From Mycobacterium sp. GA-0227b (GTDB lineage Bacteria > Actinomycetota > Actinomycetes > Mycobacteriales > Mycobacteriaceae), in contig NZ_LQIK01000004.1 of assembly GCF_001499855.1 (NCBI RefSeq), positions 1-64,000 of the forward strand: a DNA stretch of 64,000 nucleotides. Direction: 5' to 3'. A program made the position numbers and the translations under genes. Of this stretch, positions 1 through 8,853 are shown piece after piece (position 1 is the first letter of the stretch; every line of letters starts with the position of its first letter). The notes under the pieces are model-generated. The model ran no database searches. It was not told where the DNA came from and was given only the letters and a program-made list of their open reading frames with translations.

Positions 1-12
1 GGCCCCGGCGCG

Positions 13-363
13 GTGAGCACACGCCGCACCATCGAACGATGGGTCGAGTTGTTCAATGCCGGTGATGCCCGCGGCATCTCGGAGTTGTACGCCGACGATG
101 CGATCAACCATCAAGTCGCGCTGCAGCCCGTTGTCGGCCGGGACGCGATCGAGCAGTTTCATCGCGATGTCTTTGCCGCAGGACCGCTCATCTGCATTCC
201 CGTCAATCTCGTCGTCGATGGCGAATGGGGTGCGCTCGAATGGATCGATCCCGAGGATTTCCGCGGCTGCGGATTCTTCCTGGTGCGCGACGGGAAGATC
301 GCGCACCAGCGTGGCTATTGGGACAGCGCGCAACTCAACGCGGTCCACCCCGACGTCCATTGA
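13..363 (+). CDS. SnoaL/NTF2-like domain protein
   Basis: A 116-residue protein with the short cystatin-like cone fold expected of the SnoaL/NTF2 superfamily. The N-terminal helix (RWVELFNAGDARGISELYADD) is the usual pattern, followed by beta strands with conserved aromatic and acidic residues (GEWGALEW) and a C-terminal DGKIAHQRGYWD strand. Members bind small hydrophobic ligands or act as isomerases or cyclases; nothing here fixes a substrate. The GTG at 13 is the first start visible, but the frame is open to the window edge, so the real start may lie upstream. It is transcribed towards the FHA-ABC transporter gene, which lies on the opposite strand. Confidence 0.72.
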   Translation: MSTRRTIERWVELFNAGDARGISELYADDAINHQVALQPVVGRDAIEQFHRDVFAAGPLICIPVNLVVDGEWGALEWIDPEDFRGCGFFLVRDGKIAHQRGYWDSAQLNAVHPDVH

Positions 364-402
364 TGCGGCTCGGACGTCCGCAAAAATGCTGCGGCGCAGG
401 GC

Positions 403-3054
403 TCAGCCGCTGGCCAGCCGGATCCGCCAGCGCACGAAAGCCGTGTAGCCGATGCAGATCAACCCGAGCATCGCCATGTCGAACAACCAGGTTCCCGCAC
501 TGTGCTCCCAGTGTCGGTCGGCTGGCGTCAACGGTCCCGGAACCAACCGGATCAGATCGATCGTCGAGGCCGAAGCGGCGAAACCCCAACGCGCCGGGGT
601 GAACCACGACATCTGATCCAGCACGATCCGGTCCGTCACCGGGATCATGCCGCCCGAGAACACCAGCTGCGACATGATCGCGACCACGAGCAGCGGCATG
701 ATCTGTTCGTTCGACCTCGCCAGCGCCGAGAGCGCCAACCCGACCATCGCCGCGGCCACCGTCGTCACCGCGATGTCGACGAACAACTCGATGCTGCGGT
801 TGCCCAGAAGGGAACCGCTGTCCACGGCGCCGGGTCCCCACCCCTTGCCGATGATCGCGATCGCCGTGACAATCGCCGACTGGACGATCGCGAACAGCGT
901 GAACACGAAAATCTTCGCCAAAAGGTATGCCGTCGTTGACAATCCGACGGCCTGCTCGCGACGGAAGATCGCCCGCTCGCCGATCAGCGCGCGGATCGTC
1001 AGCGCGGTGCCCATGAAGATCGCGCCCACGTTGAGCATGACCAGGATCTGTCCCGGCTCGTTGGGTGCCGGTCCGCCCTGCATCGCGGGCACCGGCACGC
1101 CGAACCCGACGTCACCGGGCACCGAAAGCGACAGCACGCCCATGATGAACGGCAGCAGCATCAAGAACGCGAAGTAGCCGCGGTCGGACACCACCAAGCG
1201 CACTTGGCGCCGCGCGATCGTCGAGAACTGGCGCCGCACACTGGTACTGGTCGGGCTGCCGAGTTCGGACGGCCGTTCGGTCGGTGGCGGTGGCGGCGGT
1301 GGCCCGTGCCGCGAGAGGAAACGCTGGTTGGCCGCGTCGGGATCACTGGCCACAGTGCTGAAGATGTCGGCCCAGTTGGTCGTGCCCATCGACGTGCCGA
1401 TCTGGCTGGGCGGACCGTAGAACGCGGTCTTGCCGCCGGGCGCCAGCAGGAGCACCTGGTCGCAGACGTCGAGATAGGTCAGCGAATGCGTGACGACCAG
1501 CACGACGCGGCCGGCATCGGCCAGTTGCCGCAGCATCGTCATGACCTGGCGATCCAGTGCGGGATCCAGACCCGAGGTCGGCTCGTCGAGGATCAGCAGC
1601 GACGGGCCGGTCAACAGCTCGAGCGCCACCGAGGCGCGCTTGCGCTGACCGCCGGAGAGTTTGTCGACGCGGGTCTCCAGATGCTTGGTCATCTCGAGTT
1701 CCTCGAGCACCTGCATGACGACCTGTTCCCGGTCGGCCTTCGTGGTGTCCGGCGGTAGCCGTAGTTCCGCGGCGTACATCAGCGCCTGACGAACGGTCAA
1801 CTGGCCGTGGACGACATCGTCCTGCGGCACCATCCCGATCCGGGACCGCAGCGACGCATACTCGGCGTGCACGTTGTGGCCCTCGAAGGTCACCGTGCCC
1901 GTCGTCGGATGGGTGTAACCGGCGACGAGGCGCGCGAACGTCGACTTGCCGGCGCCCGAGGGCCCGATGACGGCCGTCAGCGTGCCGGGCCGCGCGGCGA
2001 TCGAGATGTTGTGCAGCAGCGTCTTGTTGTTCTCGATGGTCCACGTGACGCCGTGCACTTCCAGCCCGCCGGTGCGGGTTGCGGCCTCGGTCTCGGTTCG
2101 GCGAACCAGCGTGCCACCGGAGAAGACGAGGTCGATGTTGCCGATCGTGACCGTGTCGCCGTCGTGCAGTACCGCGGACTCCACCCGCGCGCCGTTGACG
2201 AACGTGCCGTTGATGCTCCGGTTGTCCTGGATCTGGGTGCCGGCAGGGGTGGGCACCAGGCTCGCGTGATGGCGCGACGCCAGCACGTCGGGCACGACGA
2301 TGTCGTTGTCGGTTGCGCGGCCGATCTTGACCGCGCCGGGGATGTTGTCCGCGGGCCTGCTCGGCCGCAGGATCTTGAGCATGCTCGTGGCGATGTTGCC
2401 GTCGCTCGAGCGGGGTGCCGCGGTCGGGCCCATCATGGTCACCGACTCGATTCCCGGCGCCGACATCGGCTGCGACGGCTGCGGCGGGCGCACCGGCTGG
2501 GGGGTGCTCGGCGGAGCGGCCGCGGGCCCGCTGCTGTGCGCGGCGGGTTGTGGTGCGCTGGGATAGCGAGGCGGTGCAGGGGCGGTCGGATATGCCGGCG
2601 CAGACCGCGGTCCACCGGGCGGCGGTCCATACGGGCGCGCCGCGGCCTGCGGCCCCGATGTCGGCGGAGGGGTCGGGGGACCACCCGCCGGCCGCTGGCC
2701 GGTGATCGGTACCGCCATGGTCGGCGTTCGGCCCGCCGCGCCCTGATGACGGCCGACCTCGAACGTCAGCCGTGGGCCGTCGGGGTTGCCGATGTTGACG
2801 GTCTGGCCGTCCTGGATGTCGACGGTGGGCACTCGCCGGTTGTTGACGAACATCCCGTTGAGGCTGCCGTTGTCGATCGCCACCCAGCGGCCCTGGTCGA
2901 ACCGCAACACGAGGTGGGCGCGGGAGATCAGCGGATGGGCGATGCGAACGTCGGCGCGGAGGTCACGGCCGATGACGACATCGTTTCCCGCCGCGAAGGT
3001 CCGGGTCGATCCGTCGTACCGAACGGTCAGCGCGGGTGGGGCGGGTCGGCTCAT
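403..3054 (-). CDS. Double-FHA-domain ABC transporter (Rv1747 type)
   Basis: A fused ABC exporter of 883 residues. FHA domain 1 covers about residues 20-95 (GRDLRADVRIAH, SRAHLVLRF, NGSLNGMFVN). A proline-rich, probably disordered linker follows (about 110-205), then FHA domain 2 (about 215-290; GRATDNDIVV, ASRHHA, NGTFVNG). The nucleotide-binding domain has Walker A GPSGAGKS, signature LSGGQRKR and Walker B LLILDEPTSGLD. A six-helix ABC2-type membrane domain ends the protein. In M. tuberculosis, Rv1747 is phosphorylated by PknF on linker threonines that the FHA domains then bind; the linker here has candidate sites (TPTMAVPITG, SVTMMGPT). No kinase gene is adjacent. The ATG at 3054 was chosen because it matches the family N-terminus (MSRPAPPALTVRYDGS); a longer frame to 3270 reads through the frameshifted neighbour. 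Confidence 0.93.
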   Translation of the reverse strand: MSRPAPPALTVRYDGSTRTFAAGNDVVIGRDLRADVRIAHPLISRAHLVLRFDQGRWVAIDNGSLNGMFVNNRRVPTVDIQDGQTVNIGNPDGPRLTFEVGRHQGAAGRTPTMAVPITGQRPAGGPPTPPPTSGPQAAARPYGPPPGGPRSAPAYPTAPAPPRYPSAPQPAAHSSGPAAAPPSTPQPVRPPQPSQPMSAPGIESVTMMGPTAAPRSSDGNIATSMLKILRPSRPADNIPGAVKIGRATDNDIVVPDVLASRHHASLVPTPAGTQIQDNRSINGTFVNGARVESAVLHDGDTVTIGNIDLVFSGGTLVRRTETEAATRTGGLEVHGVTWTIENNKTLLHNISIAARPGTLTAVIGPSGAGKSTFARLVAGYTHPTTGTVTFEGHNVHAEYASLRSRIGMVPQDDVVHGQLTVRQALMYAAELRLPPDTTKADREQVVMQVLEELEMTKHLETRVDKLSGGQRKRASVALELLTGPSLLILDEPTSGLDPALDRQVMTMLRQLADAGRVVLVVTHSLTYLDVCDQVLLLAPGGKTAFYGPPSQIGTSMGTTNWADIFSTVASDPDAANQRFLSRHGPPPPPPPTERPSELGSPTSTSVRRQFSTIARRQVRLVVSDRGYFAFLMLLPFIMGVLSLSVPGDVGFGVPVPAMQGGPAPNEPGQILVMLNVGAIFMGTALTIRALIGERAIFRREQAVGLSTTAYLLAKIFVFTLFAIVQSAIVTAIAIIGKGWGPGAVDSGSLLGNRSIELFVDIAVTTVAAAMVGLALSALARSNEQIMPLLVVAIMSQLVFSGGMIPVTDRIVLDQMSWFTPARWGFAASASTIDLIRLVPGPLTPADRHWEHSAGTWLFDMAMLGLICIGYTAFVRWRIRLASG

Positions 3055-3107
3055 CGAGGCAACTCTAACGGTAAGGGCGCCGTGCGGGGAGGTGGTCCGA
3101 CCACGGG

Positions 3108-3502
3108 TCAGTGTCGCGGGATGCTCCAGCGCGCCGTGTCGGTGATCTGCTGCAAAGCCGCGATGCGGTCGTCCCGCGTCGTGATGACGTGTGCGAACGC
3201 CGCATCGACCGTCGTTTCGCCGTCGCGGGCCGGGCCCAGTAGCGGCCGATGACAACCACCCGACCGTCATCGGTCACCAGGTATTCGGCCGGATCGACGT
3301 GCATGTCGTACAGCGTGCCGATGGCTCCCCAGACACCGGCGATCATGTCCGCCGGGCCGTGGTGCTGTCCGCCGACACCGTGCGGCATACCCGGGCTGAC
3401 CGTGCCGACGAAGTCCTCGGTCAGCAACTCGAAAAGCGCTCGGCCGTCTGCCCCGGCGAGGGCGTCGTAGAACCGCTGTGCGACATCGATGGGAGTGGAC
3501 AT
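3108..3502 (-). pseudogene. SnoaL-like protein, single-base frameshift
   Basis: Reading from the ATG at 3502, the first ~88 codons give a clear SnoaL-like protein (STPIDVAQRFYDALAGAD, then GRVVVIGRYW). At about 3235-3237 the frame breaks. Adding one G to the TGGG run on the minus strand restores a continuous product: GRYWGPARDGETTVDAAFAHV, then TTRDDRIAALQQITDTARW and a stop at 3108. The restored length is 131 residues, the usual size of the family. The unrepaired frame instead runs on in Arg/Ser-rich nonsense to 3065. Either a real inactivating deletion or a sequencing error in a G/C run would explain this. It is divergent from the TetR gene starting at 3553, which may regulate it. Confidence 0.75.
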
Positions 3503-3514
3503 GTTCGCCTCCTC

Positions 3515-3541
3515 AGGCTATTAGAGAGAAGCCTCTATTAT
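3515..3541. promoter_or_regulatory. Nested inverted repeats, probable TetR operator
   Basis: The 50-bp gap between the divergent SnoaL-like and TetR genes holds two nested dyads: AGGCT (3515-3519) with AGCCT (3530-3534), and TAGAG (3522-3526) with CTCTA (3533-3537). A TATTAT hexamer (3536-3541) could be the -10 box of the TetR gene, putting the dyad across its promoter. Autoregulation by the adjacent TetR protein is an inference from position. Confidence 0.45.
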
Positions 3542-3552
3542 AGGGTAGGGCG

Positions 3553-4116
3553 ATGCCGCGGCCCGCGCGATTCACGGTCGACGAACTTCTCGATGCCGCC
3601 GCTGCACTGCTCGCCGACGAGGGACCCGCCGCGGTGACGATGTCTGCGGTGGCCCGCGCGGCAGGCGCGCCGAGTGGTTCGATGTATCACCGGTTTCCCG
3701 GCCGGGCGGCGCTGTGCGGGGAACTGTGGATGCGCACCGAGGAGCGCTTCGTCGCGGGGTTCACTGCGGCGTTGTCCGGGCCGCGCGGCCGGCGGTCCAA
3801 ATGTGTCGCAGGCGCTCGCTACACCGTGCAGTGGTGCCGCGACCATCCGGCCGAGGCGCGGGTGCTGCTTGCGGGTGCGGATGCGCTTTGCGTCGCTGAC
3901 TGGCCGGCACAGTTGGTTGCGCGCAGGCGCCGCGTGCAGCGTCAGCTGCGACGCTCGTTGGAGGGCGTGCCCGGCGACGCCGATCGGGTGAACGCCGCCG
4001 TCATCGATATCCCGTACGCCGTGGTGCGCCGCCATCTGTTGGCCGGGACCGCGATTCCGGCCGGCGCGGACGCGATCGTCGCCGACTGCGCGACAGCGCT
4101 CATTCCAGCCGACTGA
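3553..4116 (+). CDS. TetR/AcrR family transcriptional regulator
   Basis: A 187-residue repressor. The N-terminal DNA-binding domain is typical (TVDELLDAAAALLADEGPAA, then VARAAGAPSGSMYHRFPGRAAL, the helix-turn-helix plus the YHRF signature). A variable ligand-binding C-terminal domain follows, with a run of arginines (LVARRRRVQRQLRRS). The start is an ATG a few bases after the candidate -10 box. It is divergent from the frameshifted SnoaL-like gene, with an inverted repeat in between, which fits local and self regulation. The ligand is unknown. Confidence 0.87.
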   Translation: MPRPARFTVDELLDAAAALLADEGPAAVTMSAVARAAGAPSGSMYHRFPGRAALCGELWMRTEERFVAGFTAALSGPRGRRSKCVAGARYTVQWCRDHPAEARVLLAGADALCVADWPAQLVARRRRVQRQLRRSLEGVPGDADRVNAAVIDIPYAVVRRHLLAGTAIPAGADAIVADCATALIPAD

Positions 4117-4181
4117 CGAAAGTTTGCCGGTCGTCCGGCGAGTCGCGCGCCAACGGCGTCGAATCGTGGTCACCATTGGTC

Positions 4182-4601
4182 ATGGTGTCTCGGGCGCCTT
4201 TCGTGTTCGTCGGCATCGCCGGGCTCTGCATCGCGGCTGCGTTCCTGGCGCCGACGGTCGATGCGCAGAGCGCCATCGCCATCGACGAGCATGGGTTCGT
4301 CGATTCCGAGGCCCGCTGCGAGGCGCCATGGCAGCCAGTGGCATTCGGCCGCACACAGTTCGCGCTCGTCGCGATCTGCACGCGCGACGGGAGCCATCAG
4401 TACCGCGGTGTGCGGATGAGCGACGGACTGACGCTGACCGCCGCGGCCGTCGAGAAGGATGACGGCGTGTTCACCGTCGAGCACGACGGCGCCACGTACA
4501 CGTTCTCCGCGAAGGAACTCGTCGTGGCCTCGGGAGACCGGGTGCTCATCACCGAACCGATGGTGGCCTACGTCGAGCCGCGGGTCGCCGCGGACGGCTG
4601 A
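4182..4601 (+). CDS. Secreted hypothetical protein
   Basis: A 139-residue protein with a clear N-terminal signal sequence (VSRAPFVFVGIAGLCIAAAF, likely cleaved near PTVDAQ). The mature part has two cysteines in CEAPWQPV and AICTRDG that could form a disulfide, and then alternating short strands (GATYTFSAKELVV), suggesting a small beta-rich extracellular domain. No family was recognised. The ATG at 4182 was preferred to an upstream TTG (4176). The 3' end overlaps the convergent oxidoreductase gene by 34 bp. Confidence 0.6.
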   Translation: MVSRAPFVFVGIAGLCIAAAFLAPTVDAQSAIAIDEHGFVDSEARCEAPWQPVAFGRTQFALVAICTRDGSHQYRGVRMSDGLTLTAAAVEKDDGVFTVEHDGATYTFSAKELVVASGDRVLITEPMVAYVEPRVAADG

Positions 4602-5791
4602 TAGTTGTCCGGCGCCCCGGTCAGCACACAGTGGGTGTGGCTGTAGATCGTCGTCATGCACTTGTTGTTGTGATCGCAGATCGACCGCACCGATCGGTCC
4701 GCCTGGATGCGGTTGATCAGATCGGGTTCGGCCAGCAGCGCGCGGCCCATCGCGACGAACTCGAAACCCTCGGCCATCGCCAGGTCCATCGTGTCGCGGT
4801 TGGTGATGCCGCCCAGCAGGATCAGCGGAAGCTTCAGCTCGGCGCGGAACTGCTTGGCGTCGCGCAGCAGAAACGCCTCGCGGTAGGGATACTCGCGCAG
4901 GAACTTCTTGCCGGTCATCCGAATGCCCCACCGCAGCGGTGGTTTGAACGCGCCGGCGAACTCCTTGACCGGGGCGTCGCCGCGGAACAGGTACATGGGG
5001 TTGACCAGGGAGCTGCCCGCGGTGAGCTCGATGGCGTCCAGCCCGCCGTCCTCCTCGAGCCATTTCGCGGTCTGCAGTGACTCCTCGAGGCTGATGCCGC
5101 CGCGTACGCCGTCGGTCATGGTGAGCTTGGCCGTCACCGCGATCGGGTTGCCCTCCTTCTCGACGGCGCGGCGCACGGCGGTGACAACGCCCCGGGCCAC
5201 CTTTGCACGGTTCTCCAACGAGCCGCCGAATTCGTCGGTGCGGCGGTTGAGCAGCGGGCTCAGAAAAGAGCTGGCGAGGTAGTTGTGTCCGAGGTGGATC
5301 TCGACCGCGTCGAACCCGGCCTCGATCGCCAGGCGGGCGGCGTTGGCGTGGGCCTCGGTGACGTCGCGGATGTCGTCACGGGTGGCCTTCTTGGCGAACC
5401 GCATCGACAGCGGGTTGAAAAAGCGCATGGGTGCCAGCGCTTTGGCCTTGTTCGTCCGCGCGTTCGCGACCGGCCCGGCGTGGCCGATCTGCGCGCTGAT
5501 CGCCGCGCCCTCGGCGTGGATCGCTTCGGTCAACTTCTTGAGCCCCGGCACGGCCTCCGGACGCATCCAGATCTGCCAGCCGTCGGTGCGCCCACCGGGG
5601 GCGACCGCGCAGTACGCCACCGTCGTCATGCCCACCCCGCCGGCGGCGGGCAGCCGGTGGTAGTTGATCAAATCGTCGGTGACGAGCGCGTTCGGGCTCG
5701 ACGCCTCGAAGGTCGCCGCCTTGATGATCCGGTTGCGCAGCGTCACCGGGCCGAGCTTGGCCGGGGTGAACACATTGGGCTGAGTGTTCAT
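4568..5791 (-). CDS. NADH:flavin oxidoreductase (Old Yellow Enzyme family)
   Basis: A 407-residue FMN-dependent TIM-barrel enzyme. Family marks include LGPVTLRNRIIKAATFEA at the N-terminus, SAQIGHAGP, the nicotinamide/substrate-binding motif AVEIHLGHNYLASSFLSP, NRRTDEFGGSLENRAK, and the phosphate-binding GGITNRDTMDLAMAEGFEFV followed by ARALLAEPDLINR-like sequence. It lacks the Fe-S and second flavin domains of 2,4-dienoyl-CoA reductases, so it is a single-domain OYE homologue. A pair of C-terminal cysteines (CDHNNKCM) is a feature of some members. It is divergent from folD; the start at 5791 gives the family N-terminus. Confidence 0.88.
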   Translation of the reverse strand: MNTQPNVFTPAKLGPVTLRNRIIKAATFEASSPNALVTDDLINYHRLPAAGGVGMTTVAYCAVAPGGRTDGWQIWMRPEAVPGLKKLTEAIHAEGAAISAQIGHAGPVANARTNKAKALAPMRFFNPLSMRFAKKATRDDIRDVTEAHANAARLAIEAGFDAVEIHLGHNYLASSFLSPLLNRRTDEFGGSLENRAKVARGVVTAVRRAVEKEGNPIAVTAKLTMTDGVRGGISLEESLQTAKWLEEDGGLDAIELTAGSSLVNPMYLFRGDAPVKEFAGAFKPPLRWGIRMTGKKFLREYPYREAFLLRDAKQFRAELKLPLILLGGITNRDTMDLAMAEGFEFVAMGRALLAEPDLINRIQADRSVRSICDHNNKCMTTIYSHTHCVLTGAPDNYQPSAATRGST

Positions 5792-5849
5792 ATAGGAGGA
5801 GCATGCCAGACTGGCTTCACAGGCGAGCGATGCGACGGGAGGATTCTGC

Positions 5850-6707
5850 GTGGGTGCGATCACTTTGGACGGCAAGGCCACGCGCGACGAGATCTTCGTC
5901 GACCTCTCCAAACGGGTCGCGGCGCTGACCGCCGCCGGCCTCACGCCCGGACTCGGCACGGTGCTGGTGGGCGACGACCCCGGCTCGCACGCCTATGTGC
6001 GCGGCAAGCATGCCGACTGCGCGAAGGTCGGCATCAACTCGATCCGGCGCGATCTGCCCGCCGACATCAGCCAGGCCAAGCTCGACGAGACCATCGACGA
6101 ACTCAACGCCAACCCCGAGTGCACCGGCTACATCGTGCAGTTGCCGCTGCCCAAGCACCTCAACGAGAACGCCGCCCTGGAGCGAGTGGATCCGGGTAAA
6201 GACGCCGACGGTCTGCATCCGACCAACCTCGGCCGGCTGGTGCTCAACGAGCCCGCGCCGCTGCCGTGCACCCCGCGTGGCATCGTGCACCTGTTGCGCC
6301 GCTACGAGGTCGAGATCGCCGGTGCGCATGTCGTCGTGATCGGGCGCGGGGTTACCGTCGGCCGCCCCCTGGGGCTGCTGCTGACGCGACGATCGGAAAA
6401 CGCCACAGTCACGTTGTGCCACACCGCGACTCGTCACCTGCCCGAGCTTGCGCGCGAGGCCGACATCATCGTCGCCGCGGCCGGCATGCCGCACATGGTG
6501 ACCGCCGAGATGGTGCGGCCGGGCGCGGCCGTCATCGACGTCGGGGTCAGCCGCGACGAGAACGGCAAGCTCGTCGGCGACGTGCATCCCGGCGTATGGG
6601 ACGTCGCCGGCCACGTGTCGCCGAACCCCGGCGGCGTCGGCCCGTTGACCCGGGCATTCCTACTGACCAACGTCGTCGAGCGCGCGGAGGCACTGACCGC
6701 GACGTGA
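5850..6707 (+). CDS. folD: Bifunctional methylenetetrahydrofolate dehydrogenase/cyclohydrolase FolD
   Basis: A 285-residue cytosolic enzyme that interconverts 5,10-methylene-THF and 10-formyl-THF with NADP. Visible signatures are [19 protein letters not shown] (containing the catalytic tyrosine and lysine), [19 protein letters not shown] and the nucleotide-binding [17 protein letters not shown], ending with the [13 protein letters not shown] motif. The GTG start at 5850 is preceded by GGGAGG at a 7-nt spacing and matches the mycobacterial FolD N-terminus. The DUF3017 gene overlaps its stop codon, so the two are co-transcribed, as for Rv3356c-Rv3355c. Confidence 0.97.
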   Translation: MGAITLDGKATRDEIFVDLSKRVAALTAAGLTPGLGTVLVGDDPGSHAYVRGKHADCAKVGINSIRRDLPADISQAKLDETIDELNANPECTGYIVQLPLPKHLNENAALERVDPGKDADGLHPTNLGRLVLNEPAPLPCTPRGIVHLLRRYEVEIAGAHVVVIGRGVTVGRPLGLLLTRRSENATVTLCHTATRHLPELAREADIIVAAAGMPHMVTAEMVRPGAAVIDVGVSRDENGKLVGDVHPGVWDVAGHVSPNPGGVGPLTRAFLLTNVVERAEALTAT

Positions 6708-6997
6708 CGCCAAAGGAGTTCGCGCGCAAGGTTTTCACGGGCCAGTGGCCGTTCTGGTCGGTGGGCCTGACCTTCGTCGTCGCGTTTGTCCTCGTGGTCG
6801 GCGGCTACTGGCGGCGTGGCGCGCTGGTGATGGCGATCGGGGTCGGTATCGCGGCGGGGCTGCGGCTGGTGCTGAGCGACGACCGCGCCGGCCTGCTCGC
6901 GGTGCGCAGCCGGGGCGTCGACTTCGTCACCACCGCGACCGTCAGCGCAACGATGCTCTACATCGCCTGGACCATCGATCCGTTGGGAACGAGTTAG
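6704..6997 (+). CDS. DUF3017 membrane protein (Rv3355c-like)
   Basis: A 97-residue protein with three hydrophobic segments ([38 protein letters not shown] and [18 protein letters not shown]), separated by basic loops. The size and the position right after folD match Rv3355c/DUF3017. The GTG start overlaps the folD stop in GTGA, indicating translational coupling. The function of the family is unknown; the strict linkage to folD is the only clue. Confidence 0.85.
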   Translation: MTPKEFARKVFTGQWPFWSVGLTFVVAFVLVVGGYWRRGALVMAIGVGIAAGLRLVLSDDRAGLLAVRSRGVDFVTTATVSATMLYIAWTIDPLGTS

Positions 6998-7014
6998 CAG
7001 ACCTAGGTGTACAT

Positions 7015-7773
7015 CTAGGCCACCCGTTCGATCGCGAAGGCGGTCAGGAAGCCGACTGCGGTGATCACTCCGGTCAGAATGTGTGCTTCCTCGAAGGCTT
7101 CGGGAACCATCGTGTCGGCGATCATCGCCAGGATCGCTCCGGCGGCGACGGCGGTGATCACCGCGACGAGAGCCGGCGAGGCGTTGGCCAGCAGCACATA
7201 TCCCAACATCGCGGAGATGCCGCTGATCACCGCGATTGCGCCCCACACTCCGAAGACGTAACGCGCAGAGCGATCGGCCTGCTTCATTCCGGCGGCGCTG
7301 GAAAGCCCTTCGGGGAGGTTCGAGATGAACACTGCAGCCAGCACGGTCAGCCCCACACCCTGTCCGCCGAGCACGGAGATGCCCAGCACCGCCGACTCGG
7401 GCACGCCGTCGAGCAGCGCACCGATCGCGATCGCGGCACCACTTCCACTCGCTTGCTCCTCCGTCGGTTGCCGGTCGCGTGAGCGCTTACGATGACGCGC
7501 GCCGCGCCGGGCCAGCGCCGCGTTGGCGGCGACGTACGCAACGGCCCCGCCGAGGAAACCGAGCGCGGTGGCCAGCAGCCCGCCGGTGCGCTCCGCTTCG
7601 TCCATGAGGTCGAACGCCAGCGCAGAAATCAGCACACCGGCGCCGAACGCCATGACACCGGCGACCACTCGCACTGGAACCCGCACGGCCCAGCCGATCA
7701 GCGCACCGAGGACCAGGGCGGCGCCGGCCACCAACCCCCACCCGCCGGCTTCAAGCCACCCCGGCATGACCAT
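7015..7773 (-). CDS. ZIP family divalent metal transporter
   Basis: A 252-residue integral membrane protein with about seven hydrophobic helices. The ZIP metal-site helices are visible as GALLDGVPESAVLGIS and AVFISNLPEGLSSAAGMKQA. The canonical histidines of the HxxPEG motifs are replaced (GVPES, NLPEG), so metal selectivity is uncertain. A histidine- and charge-rich cytoplasmic loop (ARHRKRSRDRQPTEEQ) sits between helices 3 and 4, as in other ZIP proteins. Starts at 7773 or 7767 are both possible. It is convergent with the folD operon. Confidence 0.82.
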   Translation of the reverse strand: MVMPGWLEAGGWGLVAGAALVLGALIGWAVRVPVRVVAGVMAFGAGVLISALAFDLMDEAERTGGLLATALGFLGGAVAYVAANAALARRGARHRKRSRDRQPTEEQASGSGAAIAIGALLDGVPESAVLGISVLGGQGVGLTVLAAVFISNLPEGLSSAAGMKQADRSARYVFGVWGAIAVISGISAMLGYVLLANASPALVAVITAVAAGAILAMIADTMVPEAFEEAHILTGVITAVGFLTAFAIERVA

Positions 7774-7867
7774 TCCGACGTTTGTGGCTGAACGATCCGA
7801 TGCGGCTTACCGGAGGGGGCCGTCGTTGAGTCTTCATCGCGGTCGGTGTTCCCCGGCGCTCGTTCGG

Positions 7868-8494
7868 TTAAGCGCTCAGCTGCAGCGCGGCCGCGACGAT
7901 CGGTTTCCCCCATCCCGGTGTGGCCGAGAGGTCTTCGGGGCCGACGACCTCGCCGTGGTCCACATGCAGCACAAGTATCGGCCGCGGCGCCTTCCCTTCG
8001 ACAGGATCGGCGTGTGCGGAGTTGTCGTACACCCGCAATTCGGCGAGCACGGGCAGCAGCTGCACCAGGTTCTGCCTGCTGTGTCGCCAACGGCGCCGGA
8101 TGACGGCTTCGGGGATGTCGTGGCCGCCGGAGCGTACGCGCTGCCGAACCCGCTCGATATGTGCGTCGGCGCCGGACAACCCGACGTACCAGACGCGTAC
8201 TTCGATGCCTTGTGACGCCGCTTCGGACAGCAGCCGGGTGATGGTGCTGCCACCGAGCGTGGTCTCCAACGCAAGGTCAAGCCGTTCGTGGATCGCCCGT
8301 TGGAGCAGGCGCGTGCCCTGACGCCATGCCACGGCGTTCGCGTTGGTCTGGTCGAGCCCAGGGTTGGCCGCCATCAGTTCGCGCGCGGCCTCGTCGGGGT
8401 TGTAGTAATCACTGCCCGCCGCGCGGATCATCGCGCCGCCGATGCTGCTCTTACCGGCGCCGTTGACGCCGGCGAGGATATAGAGCCGGGACAG
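7868..8494 (-). CDS. Zeta toxin-like P-loop kinase, probable CTG start
   Basis: A kinase-like protein of 208 residues if read from the CTG at 8494. Residues 4-17 (LYILAGVNGAGKSS) form the Walker A motif. NPDEAAR follows at the position of the zeta-toxin acidic region, then ALETTLGG (a sugar-nucleotide-binding region in zeta/PezT-like proteins) and basic DIPEAVIRRRWRHSRQNL. Zeta toxins phosphorylate UDP-N-acetylglucosamine. The frame is the same as that of the upstream antitoxin and is separated from it by a single TGA (8495-8497). No ATG, GTG or TTG lies between that stop and the Walker motif. The first ATG, at 8431, would remove the P-loop. See the finding on the start codon. Confidence 0.75.
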   Translation of the reverse strand: MSRLYILAGVNGAGKSSIGGAMIRAAGSDYYNPDEAARELMAANPGLDQTNANAVAWRQGTRLLQRAIHERLDLALETTLGGSTITRLLSEAASQGIEVRVWYVGLSGADAHIERVRQRVRSGGHDIPEAVIRRRWRHSRQNLVQLLPVLAELRVYDNSAHADPVEGKAPRPILVLHVDHGEVVGPEDLSATPGWGKPIVAAALQLSA

Positions 8495-8851
8495 TCAGCG
8501 CCGCCGTTTCGGGCGGGCCGCCTTCACCGCGGCGCGGCCCAGTTGATCCGGGCCGGCGTCAAAGGCGGATGCCATACCCGCCTTCGACTTCGGGCTCTGC
8601 ATCCGTTCGAGAAGATCATCGAACTGCTCGGTCAGCTCGTCGAGCGCGGGTGTGCTCGCCTTCGTCAGCGCCTCGAACTCGGCGTACGACAACAGCACCG
8701 CCCGCGGCGTGTTGTGTTTGGTGATCGCCACCGCGCCTGCGGTGGTGGCCTGCTCGAAGACCGCCCCGAACTCGTTCTTGAACCGGGTGGCGGCCACGGT
8801 TGGCACGTCGACCAGTTCGCCGTCGCGGTTACGGAACGTCAATGTGGACAT
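8495..8851 (-). CDS. Phd/YefM-like antitoxin
   Basis: A 118-residue protein with a Phd/YefM-type N-terminal domain (VPTVAATRFKNEFGAVFEQA, then GAVAITKHNTPRAVLLSYAEFEAL), the fold that binds operator DNA as a dimer. A C-terminal tail rich in lysine and arginine (KAARPKRRR) would contact the toxin. It ends directly against the zeta-like kinase gene. I prefer the ATG at 8851; an alternative ATG at 8869 would place the palindromic operator inside the coding sequence. Phd-type antitoxins usually repress their own operon. Confidence 0.75.
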   Translation of the reverse strand: MSTLTFRNRDGELVDVPTVAATRFKNEFGAVFEQATTAGAVAITKHNTPRAVLLSYAEFEALTKASTPALDELTEQFDDLLERMQSPKSKAGMASAFDAGPDQLGRAAVKAARPKRRR

Positions 8852-8853
8852 AT

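Noticed and set aside
3055..3270. N-terminal extension of the FHA-ABC transporter to 3270
   Set aside because: The extension lies over the SnoaL-like gene, is composed of Arg/His-rich shadow sequence, and does not match the transporter family N-terminus.
5793..5805. AGGAGGAGC-ATG on the plus strand upstream of folD
   Set aside because: It looks like a perfect ribosome site, but the frame is out of phase with folD and gives a short meaningless peptide. It may act as a coupled leader, but nothing supports that.
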